Shown here piece by piece: positions 54,597 to 63,982 of a DNA stretch of 64,000 bases. The stretch is taken from assembly GCA_910578185.1 (NCBI GenBank), contig CAJTPN010000010.1, positions 73,541 through 137,540 on the forward strand, written 5' to 3'. The stretch is from an uncultured Acetatifactor sp. GTDB taxonomy: Bacteria > Bacillota > Clostridia > Lachnospirales > Lachnospiraceae. Each line of letters opens with the position of its first letter. The first letter of the stretch is position 1. Below the pieces are notes generated by a model that worked only from the letters and a program-made list of their open reading frames with translations, was not told where the DNA came from and did no database searches. Position numbers and translations under genes: made by a program.

Positions 54597-55184
54597 ATGA
54601 AAGTCTTTTATATGAGCAGGAAACTGGAGACGGGGGATGGGCTGTGCCCTGATGAAAACAAATATCTTTCTCGTGTGGATCCTTTTATACGAGCACTGGA
54701 AAGAAGTGAGGATTGTTTTTATTCCATGATACTTCAGGGCAAGTATCTGTATTCCGTTTTCCGGCACAGCGGTTTGAATGAGGAGGAGGCGGATTATGCA
54801 AAATGGGCTGCGGAAGCTGTATTTGAGTATGTTCGCCGCAGAGAATTTCCCAATAGCGTCAGCCGACTTGGATGCAATGTTTATTATGATGCTCCGGAGG
54901 ATGCAAGACAGATCTTTCGCAGCTTGGGTGAGGGTTCAGAAAAAGCGGTACAGATGTATTTATATGAAGTGGAACTGGATGAAAAACGCCCTACATATTA
55001 TGATCGAAGTATTTTCAGAATGGCATATGAAATTTTGGGAGAAAACCAGGATCTCAACAAAGCCATTCAGACTGCAAGGCGTTATTTTGCGGGGAAACGC
55101 ACAAGTACTCCGCTGTTGGAATTATTGAGTGAAAAACAGGCAATAATACTGACTGAGGCGGAAGAACTGCATCAGGAGTCATAG
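54597..55184 (+). CDS. Unknown protein inside the pyr gene run
   Basis: A 195-residue protein without signal or membrane segments, in a good frame with AGGAGG ahead of the ATG. It is mostly helical by composition (EADYAKWAAEAVFEYVRRREFPNSVSRL, SIFRMAYEILGENQDLNKAIQTARRYF). I recognise no domain. It sits between pyrC (283 bases upstream) and pyrK (65 bases downstream), so it is probably co-transcribed with pyrimidine genes, although no pyrimidine function is known for it. Confidence 0.6.
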   Translation: MKVFYMSRKLETGDGLCPDENKYLSRVDPFIRALERSEDCFYSMILQGKYLYSVFRHSGLNEEEADYAKWAAEAVFEYVRRREFPNSVSRLGCNVYYDAPEDARQIFRSLGEGSEKAVQMYLYEVELDEKRPTYYDRSIFRMAYEILGENQDLNKAIQTARRYFAGKRTSTPLLELLSEKQAIILTEAEELHQES

Positions 55185-55249
55185 GACGGGAAAACTCTGC
55201 AGGGCGGTGGGTGGAGCCATCGTATCTAATGATAGAAAGGACTGACACC

Positions 55250-56020
55250 ATGAAAGAGAAGCATACGGCATTTGTAGTATCTCAACAGAAAATTGCTGCG
55301 GATATTTATGATATGTGGATAGAAACCAAAATGGCAGCGGAGGCCAGGCCCGGACAGTTTCTGTGTATTTATCCCAAAGACAGGAGTACTTTGCTTCCAC
55401 GGCCCATCAGTGTCTGTGAAGTAAATGCAAATGGAACTGCCCTGCGTATTGTATATCGCGTGGTGGGCGCAGGAACCAGGGAATTTTGCGGCTATGGTCA
55501 GGGAGATTCCATTGAGATAATGGGAATGCTGGGCAACGGCTTTCCTGTGGAGAAAGGAAAGGGCAAAAGAGTATTTCTCATGGGAGGCGGAATTGGCATA
55601 CCGCCCATGTTGGAACTGGCAAAGCAGCTGGATGGGGAGAAACAGATCATATTGGGCTATCGAGACTCAGAACTGTTTCTAAAGTCTGATTTGGAAAAAT
55701 ACGGCAGGGTCACGGTTGCAACAGAGGATGGAAGCGCTGGCACCAAGGGCAACGTGATGGATGCAATTTTGGCGGAAGGATTGGAAGGGGATGTGATATT
55801 TGCCTGCGGTCCCATGCCTATGCTGCGCGCCATTAAAAATTATGCGGAGAAGAACCGGATGGAGGCATATATTTCCCTGGAGGAGCGCATGGCCTGCGGT
55901 GTGGGCGCCTGCCTGGGCTGCGTGGCCAGGACGAAAGAAACCGATTCCCACTCCAATGTACACAATGCCAGAATTTGTACGGATGGCCCTGTATTTGAGG
56001 CGGGGGAAGTCAATATATAG
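55250..56020 (+). CDS. pyrK: Dihydroorotate dehydrogenase electron-transfer subunit
   Basis: FAD and [2Fe-2S] subunit that passes electrons from PyrD to NAD+. The 256-residue protein has the FAD motif LLPRPISVCE, the nucleotide-binding GGGIGIPPM, and the iron-sulfur motif ACGVGACLGCV with a further Cys in ARICTDGPVF. ATG 55250 follows AAAGGA. It lies 75 bases before pyrD, matching the PyrDB-PyrK heterotetramer of Firmicutes. Confidence 0.92.
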   Translation: MKEKHTAFVVSQQKIAADIYDMWIETKMAAEARPGQFLCIYPKDRSTLLPRPISVCEVNANGTALRIVYRVVGAGTREFCGYGQGDSIEIMGMLGNGFPVEKGKGKRVFLMGGGIGIPPMLELAKQLDGEKQIILGYRDSELFLKSDLEKYGRVTVATEDGSAGTKGNVMDAILAEGLEGDVIFACGPMPMLRAIKNYAEKNRMEAYISLEERMACGVGACLGCVARTKETDSHSNVHNARICTDGPVFEAGEVNI

Positions 56021-56095
56021 AGCCGGGAATGTAATGGTTTGAGGCGCTTGTGGGCGCTGCAGAGTAGAAACGGGACTTTAAATAGGAGATAATAG

Positions 56096-57004
56096 ATGAA
56101 TACACAAGTGACTTTGGCCGGTGTGACGCTGAAAAATCCTGTTATGACGGCATCCGGAACATTTGGATCCGGCATGGAATATTCGGAATTTGTGGATTTG
56201 AATCGATTGGGTGCGGTGGTCACCAAGGGAGTGGCAAATGTTCCCTGGGAGGGAAATCCTACGCCCAGGGTGGCAGAGGTCTATGGAGGAATGCTGAACG
56301 CAATCGGGTTGCAGAATCCGGGTGTGGAGGTTCTTTTGGAGCGGGACGTTCCTTTTTTGAAGCAATTTGATACCAAAATAATAGTCAATGTCTGCGGCAA
56401 AACGGTGGAGGAGTATGTGGAAACGGTGGAACGGCTGGGGGAAGAACCGGCTGTTGCAATGTTGGAAATCAATGTGTCCTGCCCTAATGTCAAGGAGGGA
56501 GCCATTGCGTTTGGTCAGAAAGCGGATGCACTGTATAACATTACCCATGAGATCAAAAAGCATGCAAAACAGCCTGTGATCATGAAGCTGAGTCCCAATG
56601 TGACCGATATCGGGGAGATGGCCAGGGCGGCAGAAGCGGCCGGCGCGGATGCGCTCTCTTTGATCAATACGCTCACCGGTATGAAAATAGACGTGAATAA
56701 GAGAAGGTTTGTGCTTGCCAATAAGACCGGCGGAATGAGCGGGCCTGCTATCAAGCCGGTAGCGGTTCGGATGGTCTATCAGGCGGCCCATGCGGTGAAG
56801 ATTCCGATTATTGGTATGGGCGGGATTGCCACAGCGGAGGATGCAATAGAATTTATACTTGCAGGAGCCGCTGCCGTAAGCATCGGGGCAATGAACTTTG
56901 TGAATCCGTACACTACTATGGAAGTAGTGAAGGGAATCGAAGACTATATGAAGAAGTATCATGTGGAAAATATAACGGATTTAATTGGGGCGGTAGAGGA
57001 ATAG
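56096..57004 (+). CDS. pyrD: Dihydroorotate dehydrogenase, class 1B catalytic subunit
   Basis: FMN enzyme oxidising dihydroorotate to orotate. The 302-residue protein shows NPVMTASGTFGSG, AIGLQNPGVE, the catalytic Cys in EINVSCPNVKEG, KLSPNVTDI, and the FMN-binding GGIATAEDAIEFILAGA and SIGAMNF. The Cys in place of Ser and the neighbouring pyrK identify class 1B (PyrDB). A strong terminator follows. Confidence 0.93.
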   Translation: MNTQVTLAGVTLKNPVMTASGTFGSGMEYSEFVDLNRLGAVVTKGVANVPWEGNPTPRVAEVYGGMLNAIGLQNPGVEVLLERDVPFLKQFDTKIIVNVCGKTVEEYVETVERLGEEPAVAMLEINVSCPNVKEGAIAFGQKADALYNITHEIKKHAKQPVIMKLSPNVTDIGEMARAAEAAGADALSLINTLTGMKIDVNKRRFVLANKTGGMSGPAIKPVAVRMVYQAAHAVKIPIIGMGGIATAEDAIEFILAGAAAVSIGAMNFVNPYTTMEVVKGIEDYMKKYHVENITDLIGAVEE

Positions 57005-57025
57005 GTAATGAATAAGAATCCTCAT

Positions 57026-57078
57026 AAACGCACACAGCAATATCGCTGTAAGAACGATATTGCTGTGTGCGTTTATTC
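57026..57078 (+). terminator. Terminator after pyrD, perfect 20-bp hairpin
   Basis: AAACGCACACAGCAATATCG (57026-57045) is the exact inverted repeat of 57055-57074, with a 9-nt loop and TTATT at the end. It closes the pyr run 22 bases after the pyrD stop. Confidence 0.8.
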
Positions 57079-57121
57079 TCGCTGGCAATGAGCCAAGTGC
57101 CGCGCTTGCGCGAGTATTTTG

Positions 57122-57201
57122 CGAATGCCGCGAGGGCCAAATACCCCGCAGTTTGCTGGGAATCAAGCTTGATACCCCGTCAGCTTGCTGCGGGGTATTT
57201 G
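57122..57201 (-). repeat. Palindromic repeat element, copy 2
   Basis: CGAATGCCGCGAGGG (57122-57136) is followed by CAAATACCCCGCAG (57138-57151), which pairs with CTGCGGGGTATTTG (57188-57201). An inner TTGATACC-type repeat lies between the arms. The same blocks occur, in opposite orientation, at 193-241. This is a dispersed palindromic element rather than a gene; the region 57005-57370 contains no ORF I can support. Confidence 0.55.
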
Positions 57202-57370
57202 ATTATGCTGGCAATTATGGAAATTTACAATGTGCGAGAAAGAATTTGGGGAACCGGAGTAAACGGTACATGCAGATGGAATGTATTCCGCATTATTTTG
57301 CCTCACCTGTGTATAATCGGTCCAAAGACTTCATATATATTTATACCAGTATAAATATGGAGGTATTTGC

Positions 57371-58921
57371 GTGGAACTTTTAAAGAGAAATATACATATG
57401 GACCGCATCCGGGTACAGGCGGTCACCCAGTTTACATTGGAAGATGATGTGAATATTCCGGAAAGCAAGCCGGATGTAAGCGCGTTAAATTTGGAAAAGG
57501 GAGAACTTATTATTGATGAGATCAAACCTGCCATCGATTCCGTGACAGTCCGCGGGAGGCTTAATTTTGTAGTGCTTTATCATACTACGGAAGAGGGCAG
57601 CAACTTGGTTGTGCTGGACGGAAAGCTTCCTTTTGAGGAAAAGATCAACCTGCAGGGGGTAGTGCCATCGGATCCGGTGACTGTGGACGGGGAGGTGGAG
57701 GATCTGACTGTGAGTATGATCAACTCACGGAAGCTGAATATTCAATCGCTGGTCACCATGACGGCGAGAGTGGAAGAGCTTTACGATGAAGAGGCTCCTG
57801 TGGCCATACATGGGGACGAGATGGTGGAATATCGTCGGATGCCGCTAGATCTGGCGCAGATAGCAATTTGCAAGAACGACATCTTTCGATTAAGAGAGGA
57901 AGTGACCCTGCCTTCCAATTACCCCAATGTATTTCAGATATTATGGAGCAATCTTTCTCTGGGCGATGTGGAATTTAAAGTGATGGAGGAGAAAATCACC
58001 ATTTCCGGCGATATTCACCTGTTTGTTTTATATGAGGGGGAAGGGGAGGATCATTCCTGCCGTTGCTTTGAGACGGCAATTCCCTTCAGCGGCGTGCTGG
58101 AATGCCATGGGTGCCGGGAAGGGATGCTGCCGGATATTCGTTATCATTTGGGGCAGCAGGAGCTTTCCATTCGGCCTGATTTTGATGGAGAAGAGCGCAA
58201 TATCGGCCTGGAACTGGTGTTGGATATCATCATTCGTGTCTATGAGGAGGAAAGGCTGGAGATCATCTCCGACATTTACGGGGTGTCCAAGGAGATCAGC
58301 GCAGTGACCCATAAGGCGGATCTGCGCAGATTGCTTTCCAAGGTCACAGGCAAGACCAAAGTAACGGATCATGTCCGGGTTGCAGGAGGGACGGTGCTTC
58401 AACTTTTGCACAGCGAAGGATGTGTGGCGCTGGAACAGCAGAGTACGGTGGAAAACGGCATTCTGTTACAGGGAAGCGTGCAGGTAAAGATCATGTATAT
58501 TATGGGTGAGGATGATTCGCCCTATGGTTGTGCTCAGGCACAAATTCCATATCAGTATACTTTGGAGGTGCCAGATATTGCGCCCGAAGATATGGGAAAG
58601 GTGCATGCTGAGGTAGAGCAGCTGCAGGTGACCATGTTGGACGGCGAAGAGATGGATGTGAAGGCAATCCTTAATTTTTCCACAGTGGTATTTAAGAGTG
58701 TGCCTGTAGACCTCATTAGCCAGGTAAACGTATCCGATTTGGACGGCAGCAAGATGAGCAGCCTTCCCGGTATGGTGATCTATATGGTTAAAGAGGGGGA
58801 TAACCTGTGGAATATCGGGAAAAAATATTATGTTCCTGTGGATTCCATCAGAGAGCTGAACTCCCTTGAGGGGGATGAACTGAAGGTGGGGCAAAAGCTT
58901 CTGATTGTGAAGGGAAATTAA
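57371..58921 (+). CDS. SPOCS-domain (DUF3794) and LysM protein
   Basis: A 516-residue protein with repeated SPOCS-type (DUF3794) modules, seen as paired blocks such as ESKPDVSALNLEKGELIIDEIKP and DLRRLLSKVTGKTKVTDHVR, and a C-terminal LysM repeat (YMVKEGDNLWNIGKKYYVPVDSIRELN). SPOCS domains mark spore-coat or spore-surface proteins in Clostridia, and LysM binds peptidoglycan. A role in spore-envelope assembly is inferred. The start is GTG 57371, with TATGGAGG upstream. It ends at a bidirectional terminator. Confidence 0.78.
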   Translation: MELLKRNIHMDRIRVQAVTQFTLEDDVNIPESKPDVSALNLEKGELIIDEIKPAIDSVTVRGRLNFVVLYHTTEEGSNLVVLDGKLPFEEKINLQGVVPSDPVTVDGEVEDLTVSMINSRKLNIQSLVTMTARVEELYDEEAPVAIHGDEMVEYRRMPLDLAQIAICKNDIFRLREEVTLPSNYPNVFQILWSNLSLGDVEFKVMEEKITISGDIHLFVLYEGEGEDHSCRCFETAIPFSGVLECHGCREGMLPDIRYHLGQQELSIRPDFDGEERNIGLELVLDIIIRVYEEERLEIISDIYGVSKEISAVTHKADLRRLLSKVTGKTKVTDHVRVAGGTVLQLLHSEGCVALEQQSTVENGILLQGSVQVKIMYIMGEDDSPYGCAQAQIPYQYTLEVPDIAPEDMGKVHAEVEQLQVTMLDGEEMDVKAILNFSTVVFKSVPVDLISQVNVSDLDGSKMSSLPGMVIYMVKEGDNLWNIGKKYYVPVDSIRELNSLEGDELKVGQKLLIVKGN

Positions 58922-58977
58922 AGGGAAAAAAGTGTCCTCAACTGAGTTGCTGTAACCGGGGAAATTGATGCAAGTGA

Positions 58978-59011
58978 AAGGCTCATGTCACATTTTTGTG
59001 ACATGAGCCTT
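58978..59011. terminator. Bidirectional intrinsic terminator
   Basis: AAGGCTCATGTCACA (58978-58992) pairs perfectly with TGTGACATGAGCCTT (58997-59011), with a 4-nt loop. It lies between the SPOCS gene and the convergent minus-strand gene. Confidence 0.8.
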
Positions 59012-59073
59012 GTTTAACTTGATATCCTGCAGCCTGCCGCAGGGATTTTGAGTCTTGTCTGAAAAGTTTAATG

Positions 59074-59709
59074 TTATTCAGCGCCGGGATCTACTGCTTT
59101 ATTTGCTTCTTCTGCCAATTTGTCGAATTTCTCCATAACAGCATCGTATGTGCGCTTGGAGATATCAGGAAGGGAATCGCCCCAAGTCTTCTCCGCCTGC
59201 TTGTAGCCTTTTTCAAAAGCAGCGCGCATATCTTCGATTTTGTCAGGATCTCCGCCGGTCAATGCGTTGGCGAAATCAATAATTCTGTCCGAAGTCTGCT
59301 TTACGCCCCAATATCCGTCTTCTGCGATGTCGGCCTGGGCCTGCATTTTGGTGGCAGGATCCACTGTAAAGTTGCCTTCTCTCAGGAAGGACCAGATATC
59401 GTTTGCCTTGCCATGAGCAGTTGCCTGCCCGGTCATCAATTTTTCCACCAGGCTGCGCAGCTGTGCGGTACGCGCGTCCACATCCGCCTGCATCTTTTTG
59501 ATCAAATCGGTATTTGGGGTATAAGTCTTCTTTGTGGAAGTCGTGGTTTCCTTGGAAGGTTCATATACGGCACCTTTGTCGGTTTCTGTGGTGGAAGAAC
59601 TTTCGGGCTTCTTCGTCTCAGCAGCGTTGGTATCGGCTTTTACGTTTTCCGTAGCGGAATAGGTGTAGGCTGCCGTTGCCTGGGGTGATGTAATTCCATT
59701 TACACTCAT
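59074..59709 (-). CDS. Unknown Ala/Thr/Lys-rich protein
   Basis: A 211-residue protein that starts MSVNGITSPQATAAY, has a low-complexity Thr/Lys/Ser linker (residues ~20-70) and a helical C-terminal region (DLIKKMQADVDARTAQLRSLVEKLM, KAAFEKGYKQAEKTWG-like). ATG 59709 is chosen for the AGGAGGATTACT site. The N-terminus resembles secreted or flagellar-associated small proteins of Clostridia, but I assign no family. It is followed downstream by the bidirectional terminator. Confidence 0.6.
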   Translation of the reverse strand: MSVNGITSPQATAAYTYSATENVKADTNAAETKKPESSSTTETDKGAVYEPSKETTTSTKKTYTPNTDLIKKMQADVDARTAQLRSLVEKLMTGQATAHGKANDIWSFLREGNFTVDPATKMQAQADIAEDGYWGVKQTSDRIIDFANALTGGDPDKIEDMRAAFEKGYKQAEKTWGDSLPDISKRTYDAVMEKFDKLAEEANKAVDPGAE

Positions 59710-60001
59710 AGTAATCCTCCTCTTCTGACGGTTTACCGTCCTGTTTGTCCCTTTGCATTGGTTTCTGCCGATAATGAGCCTGTGGGCTGTAAAGGAAACC
59801 TGGGGGTTTGTTCGGCACAAAACCATATACTATGTCCAGGCGTATATCTTGAAAAACAATATGATTGCCCTTATTTGGACGCATTGCCCTTTCAGGGGTG
59901 TTGATTTGCTTGAAATGACACAGCTGTCATAGTATGCTTTGGGACACATCATCCATGATTTTATAAGTATTTCGGCAAGTTTGGTCATAAAATTTAGGCC
60001 T

Positions 60002-60424
60002 TTAATAGAAATTAATGGTAATTTTCATATCGCATTCGGAAAAAGGCCGTGCATCCCAACTCAGGGTGTATGTCACCTGAATTTCAATACCGCAGTCCCC
60101 GGGCGTTATATTCATGGAATGGGTGAGGATTCCGAGCCGCAGCGTTCCGTAGGGGGTGGCGTAGTCGGTTAAATATTCTTTTCCCGTCTCAAACACCATG
60201 CGGGTGTTGGTTTCACCGCTTTTTGTCAGCTCCAGCAGACCGCTTTTAAGTTTTAGCCGACATTTGGCATTGCCTCCTGCCGATTCAGTCGTTTCCGAAT
60301 AAAAAAGGAATATCCCATTATCTTTTTCAAAAAAGTCAGCCTCGGTATGTATTTGCGTAATTGTATCCCGGCCGTCTTCGCCGCGTTGGCGTCCGGTCAG
60401 GGAAAGACGTACTCTTTTGGCCAT
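60002..60424 (-). CDS. DUF1934 (YwiB-like) beta-barrel protein
   Basis: A 140-residue protein with the DUF1934 pattern: KRVRLSLTGRQRGEDGRDTI, the central FLFYSETTESAGGNAKCRLKLKSG, and PYGTLRLGILTHSMNITPGDCGIEIQVTYTL. Members adopt a calycin-like barrel of unknown function. It lies 1 base downstream of murI on the same strand and is probably co-transcribed with it. Confidence 0.8.
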   Translation of the reverse strand: MAKRVRLSLTGRQRGEDGRDTITQIHTEADFFEKDNGIFLFYSETTESAGGNAKCRLKLKSGLLELTKSGETNTRMVFETGKEYLTDYATPYGTLRLGILTHSMNITPGDCGIEIQVTYTLSWDARPFSECDMKITINFY

Positions 60425-60425
60425 G

Positions 60426-61274
60426 TCAGTATTCCTCTATATTGACGGTCTTGGCGGAAAGAATGCCGTATTTGATGATTGAGTTTGCAAAGCGCACAAA
60501 CTTTTCGGCCTTATCGCTGACGTAAAACTGGTAGCGATTGCTTCCAAGCCCCGGGGGTTCTTCGTGGAGCAGGTTTTGCTCTGTCAGCAGGCTTTTTAAT
60601 TCCCGGGCAGTTTCATATGCTGGATTCACCAATGTGACTCCTTTCCCCATGACTCTTCCCAGAGTGGAGCGGATCAAGGGATAATGAGTGCAGCCTAAGA
60701 TCAGCGTGTCAATGTCGATGTCGATCAGTTCTGACAAATATCTTCCGGCAATTTCGTCCGTCACGGGATCCTCCAACAGGCCCTCTTCTACCAGAGGTAC
60801 GAACAGTGGGCAGGCTTTGCCGTAGATAGCCACATTTTTGTTCAGAGCTTGTATGTAATTGGCGTAAATTTGGCTGCCGATGGTGGCCTCCGTTGCGATT
60901 ACGCCGATACGTCCGTTTTTGGTCACTTCCGCCGCCATCCTGGCGCCTGGCTTCACCACGCCGATCATGGGAATGTGTGAATCCTTTTCCAGGGTGTCCA
61001 AGGCGTATGCGCTGGCGGTGTTACACGCCACCACGATGGTCTTTACCTGAAAGGTCTTCAGGAAACGCACGATCTGTTCCGAAAAACGGGTGACGGTTTC
61101 CTGGGACTTGCTTCCATAGGGAACCCGGGCGGTATCTCCAAAATAAACGATCTTTTCATTGGGGATCTGCCTTATGATCTCACGTACCACAGTGAGGCCG
61201 CCCACACCGGAATCAAATACGCCGATGGGAGCGTCCTTCTTTGGCTGATATTCATTTCTTTCCGTTCCTGTCAT
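60426..61274 (-). CDS. murI: Glutamate racemase
   Basis: Makes D-glutamate for peptidoglycan. The 282-residue cofactor-independent enzyme has both catalytic Cys blocks, VVACNTASA and ILGCTHYPL, plus IGVFDSGVGGLTVV and YFGDTARVPYG. The start overlaps the end of the small membrane-protein gene upstream by 23 bases, so the run (membrane protein, murI, DUF1934) is an operon. Length is normal. Confidence 0.93.
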   Translation of the reverse strand: MTGTERNEYQPKKDAPIGVFDSGVGGLTVVREIIRQIPNEKIVYFGDTARVPYGSKSQETVTRFSEQIVRFLKTFQVKTIVVACNTASAYALDTLEKDSHIPMIGVVKPGARMAAEVTKNGRIGVIATEATIGSQIYANYIQALNKNVAIYGKACPLFVPLVEEGLLEDPVTDEIAGRYLSELIDIDIDTLILGCTHYPLIRSTLGRVMGKGVTLVNPAYETARELKSLLTEQNLLHEEPPGLGSNRYQFYVSDKAEKFVRFANSIIKYGILSAKTVNIEEY

Positions 61275-61539
61275 TTATATTCTCCCAAAAGTTACTTAAG
61301 TCCGTAAGCAGTTTGCTGCGGAATGTAATCTTGTCGCGTCCAGCACCCAGAAGTTCCAGGTACAGGCTGCTTCCCTGGGGCAGTTCGGGGGGAGCGGCAC
61401 TTGATACCGTTTCGCAGTCTTCCGTATGAACAGCCACAGTATCCGGCGTCAATGTCAGCTCCGGGTAAAGCAGACCCCACCATCCGATTGCCGCGCACAG
61501 GCTGAATAGAATACGAAGTCCGATCCATTTTTTCTTCAT
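61252..61539 (-). CDS. Small membrane-anchored protein of unknown function
   Basis: A 95-residue protein with one N-terminal transmembrane segment (IGLRILFSLCAAIGWWGLLYP) and an extracytoplasmic domain (TVAVHTEDCETVSSAAPPELPQGSSLYLELL). It overlaps murI by 23 bases. AGAGGTTATTATC lies ahead of the ATG. No family recognised. Confidence 0.6.
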   Translation of the reverse strand: MKKKWIGLRILFSLCAAIGWWGLLYPELTLTPDTVAVHTEDCETVSSAAPPELPQGSSLYLELLGAGRDKITFRSKLLTDLSNFWENINDRNGKK

Positions 61540-61723
61540 GATAATAACCTCTTTCCGAATCGGGATATGGTCAGATCAGTCCGTTTGGGAGCACATATGG
61601 TTCTCTGGGACGGCGTCCGCAAGCGGAGCGGTTTCACCCGGTTCTTAAGAGATTATTGCCCTGATTTCAGGGGGTTATACTAAATGGCATGGCATTTGCA
61701 CATTCATTATTGCTGGCTGACCG

Positions 61724-62443
61724 TTAGCCGTTGTCAGTCTGCCGCGGGGAATTGGCTTCCGACGGACATCCCTGATCCAGGCGGATTTTGCGAATAATGG
61801 CTTTCTTTTGATTGTCAATATGGGTCCTGGCCGCAGCGGCGGCTGTTTCCTTATCTTTGCCTACGATACTCTGATAAATTATTCTATGCTCATTTACCAG
61901 CCCTTCATGCTGGCTGCTGTCCTTAATATACTCAAAACGATACCGGTACATTTGCTCGGACAGGTTATGGATTAACTGTATCAGGCGCTGGTTGCCGGTG
62001 GCCTGCGCGATGATATCATGAAGCGCCACATCCGCCTGGGCTATTTTGCGGGTATCTTTTACAGCCACACACTGTTCAAAATGGTCGCAGGCCAGCTTCA
62101 GTGCTGTCAGTTCGTCCTCGGTAATCCGGTCGCAGGCCAGCTCCGCACAGAGTGCGTCCAGGGCGCGCCTGACTTCCAGCACATCGTTCATGCTCTTCTC
62201 TGTAATCTGTGCGACTTCCGCGCCATGCCTGGGAACCATGGTGACAAGCCCTTCCAGGGCAAGTTTGTGAATTGCCTCCCTGACCGGAGTACGGCTTACG
62301 CCCAGTTTGTCTGCCAGACGGATTTCCATGAGGCGTTCTCCTGGCTTCAGTTCTCCGGTCAGGATAGCCTGTCGCAGCGTATTGAACGCCACATCCCGCA
62401 GGGGCAGAAAGTCATCCATATTTGTTTGCATCGAATTTTGCAT
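61724..62443 (-). CDS. GntR/FCD-family transcriptional regulator
   Basis: A 239-residue FadR-group regulator. The N-terminal winged helix is clear (VAFNTLRQAILTGELKPGERLMEIRLADKLGVSRTPVREAIHKLALEGLV), followed by the helical FCD ligand domain with metal-ligand His/Asp residues (LDALCAELACDRI, DVALHDIIAQATGNQRLIQLI). GGAGGG precedes the ATG. It lies 18 bases downstream of ispE on the same strand. The effector, usually an organic acid, is unknown. Confidence 0.88.
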   Translation of the reverse strand: MQNSMQTNMDDFLPLRDVAFNTLRQAILTGELKPGERLMEIRLADKLGVSRTPVREAIHKLALEGLVTMVPRHGAEVAQITEKSMNDVLEVRRALDALCAELACDRITEDELTALKLACDHFEQCVAVKDTRKIAQADVALHDIIAQATGNQRLIQLIHNLSEQMYRYRFEYIKDSSQHEGLVNEHRIIYQSIVGKDKETAAAAARTHIDNQKKAIIRKIRLDQGCPSEANSPRQTDNG

Positions 62444-62461
62444 ATTAACCCTCCGTGCGGT

Positions 62462-63388
62462 TTATGCCGAAGTCTGCAGGGTAACAAGGAATATTTGTTT
62501 TGCCAGTCCGTCCAGCCTAAGCTGTTCCAGGGCGGCATTGGCCCGTTTTTGTTCTTCTATTGGGAAAATGCCGAATACGGTGGGGCCGCTGCCGCTCATC
62601 AGACTTCCGGCCGCGCCCAGCTCTAACATTCTGTTTTTGATGGCGCTGACCACAGGATAAGCGGGAATAGTCACGGATTCCAACACATTTCCCATTCGGC
62701 AAAGGATTCCGGAAAGAGAGCCCTCACGGATGGCTTCCGTCATACCGTCAATGTCAGGGTGAAACAACGTGTCAGAGACGGGAGATCGCCGGTTGGCAGG
62801 ATTTGGCGCCGATAGACTTACCCCGGCGACCGTGTCCAGATGTTCATAAACGTATTTGGTGGAAACCATAATGTCCGGCTTGGCCACCAGAACGTAACAG
62901 TCAGGCGCGGGCGGAAGCGGTGTCAGCTTCTCGCCGATCCCTTCGGCGAGCGCAGTGCCTCCCAGCAGACAATAGGGGACGTCCGCACCAATGGAGAGGC
63001 CGTCTTCCATCAGTTGTGCCAGTGAAACATTCAGGTGAAACAGGCGGTTTATCCCCTTCATAGTGGCGGCGGCATCCGTACTGCCGCCGGCCAGCCCTGC
63101 TGCAATTGGAATATGCTTTTCCAATTGAATCCGTATTCCTGACGGAAGGCCGTATTTATCTTTCATCAACTTTGCCGCTTTGTAGATCAGGTTGTTTTCG
63201 TCGGTGGGAAGCAGATCCGAATCAGTTGTGACAATGATGTCGTTTTCTGCTTTTTGAAATGTCAGCCTATCCCACAGGCCGATGCTTTGCATGATCATCT
63301 TTACCTGGTGATATCCGTTTGGCAGACGGCCAATCACGTCAAGGCCCAAATTGATTTTTGCGTATGCTTTTATCTGATATTCGTCCAT
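62462..63388 (-). CDS. ispE: 4-diphosphocytidyl-2-C-methyl-D-erythritol kinase
   Basis: GHMP kinase of the MEP isoprenoid pathway. The 308-residue protein has KINLGLDVIGRLPNGYHQV near the start, the ATP-binding PIAAGLAGGSTDAAA (near residue 95), and a C-terminal SGSGPTVFGIF. Length is normal. The start ATG at 63388 faces the divergent region to the right. The GntR regulator follows it. Confidence 0.93.
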   Translation of the reverse strand: MDEYQIKAYAKINLGLDVIGRLPNGYHQVKMIMQSIGLWDRLTFQKAENDIIVTTDSDLLPTDENNLIYKAAKLMKDKYGLPSGIRIQLEKHIPIAAGLAGGSTDAAATMKGINRLFHLNVSLAQLMEDGLSIGADVPYCLLGGTALAEGIGEKLTPLPPAPDCYVLVAKPDIMVSTKYVYEHLDTVAGVSLSAPNPANRRSPVSDTLFHPDIDGMTEAIREGSLSGILCRMGNVLESVTIPAYPVVSAIKNRMLELGAAGSLMSGSGPTVFGIFPIEEQKRANAALEQLRLDGLAKQIFLVTLQTSA

Positions 63389-63982
63389 TTTTGTTTTGTA
63401 CCTTTTTGTGTGTTTTTGATCCGGTAGATACTTGTGCGCCCCGCCGTCTGGCAGGAAACTTCGGGATTACCGGGGGGAGAACGGCTTTTGCAAGGCGTTC
63501 CTGTCCAAAGAACCACGTTGCAGGGGGCGGCGTAAGGGCCGTGTGTTAAAATCTATTATATACAAAATTATATACCAATGTTATTTGTTCCGTCAAGTTG
63601 TGGGAGCGACAACATTTGTATTTCGGCACTTCCGCGAGTCTGTCTATAACCCGGAAGGGAAGACCATGGGATGAGATCAGATTCTTTGTATTTTTGGTAT
63701 ATTGGGGGATGGGAGCAGATTGGAAGACTGCAGGTTGAAAGTGAGGCGGCGTAACCATTCCGTGTCCTGTCAGAATTACGACTTGCTGACTGTGGCATAT
63801 GCACTACAAATGCAATTTTGTGCTTGCAGCGGCGGCGCAGTTTATAGAAGGACGCATTCATACGCTTGTGGTGGAAAATGGCAGAATGGTATTGACAGAA
63901 TGGGGGGGAGTAGAATAAAGAAAATTTAGCGTTTCTGTGTATGGCTAACAAAGTGAAAACGAAGAACGGAGGAAGAAAGCAG
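63389..63982. other. Intergenic region between ispE and the last gene
   Basis: No confident gene. A plus-strand frame of 39 codons (about 63801-63920) reads protein-like at its end (RIHTLVVENGRMVLTEWGG), but has no ribosome-binding site and may be a decayed fragment. TTGACA near 63892 is a possible -35 box for the gene starting at 63983; its -10 is unclear. Confidence 0.4.
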
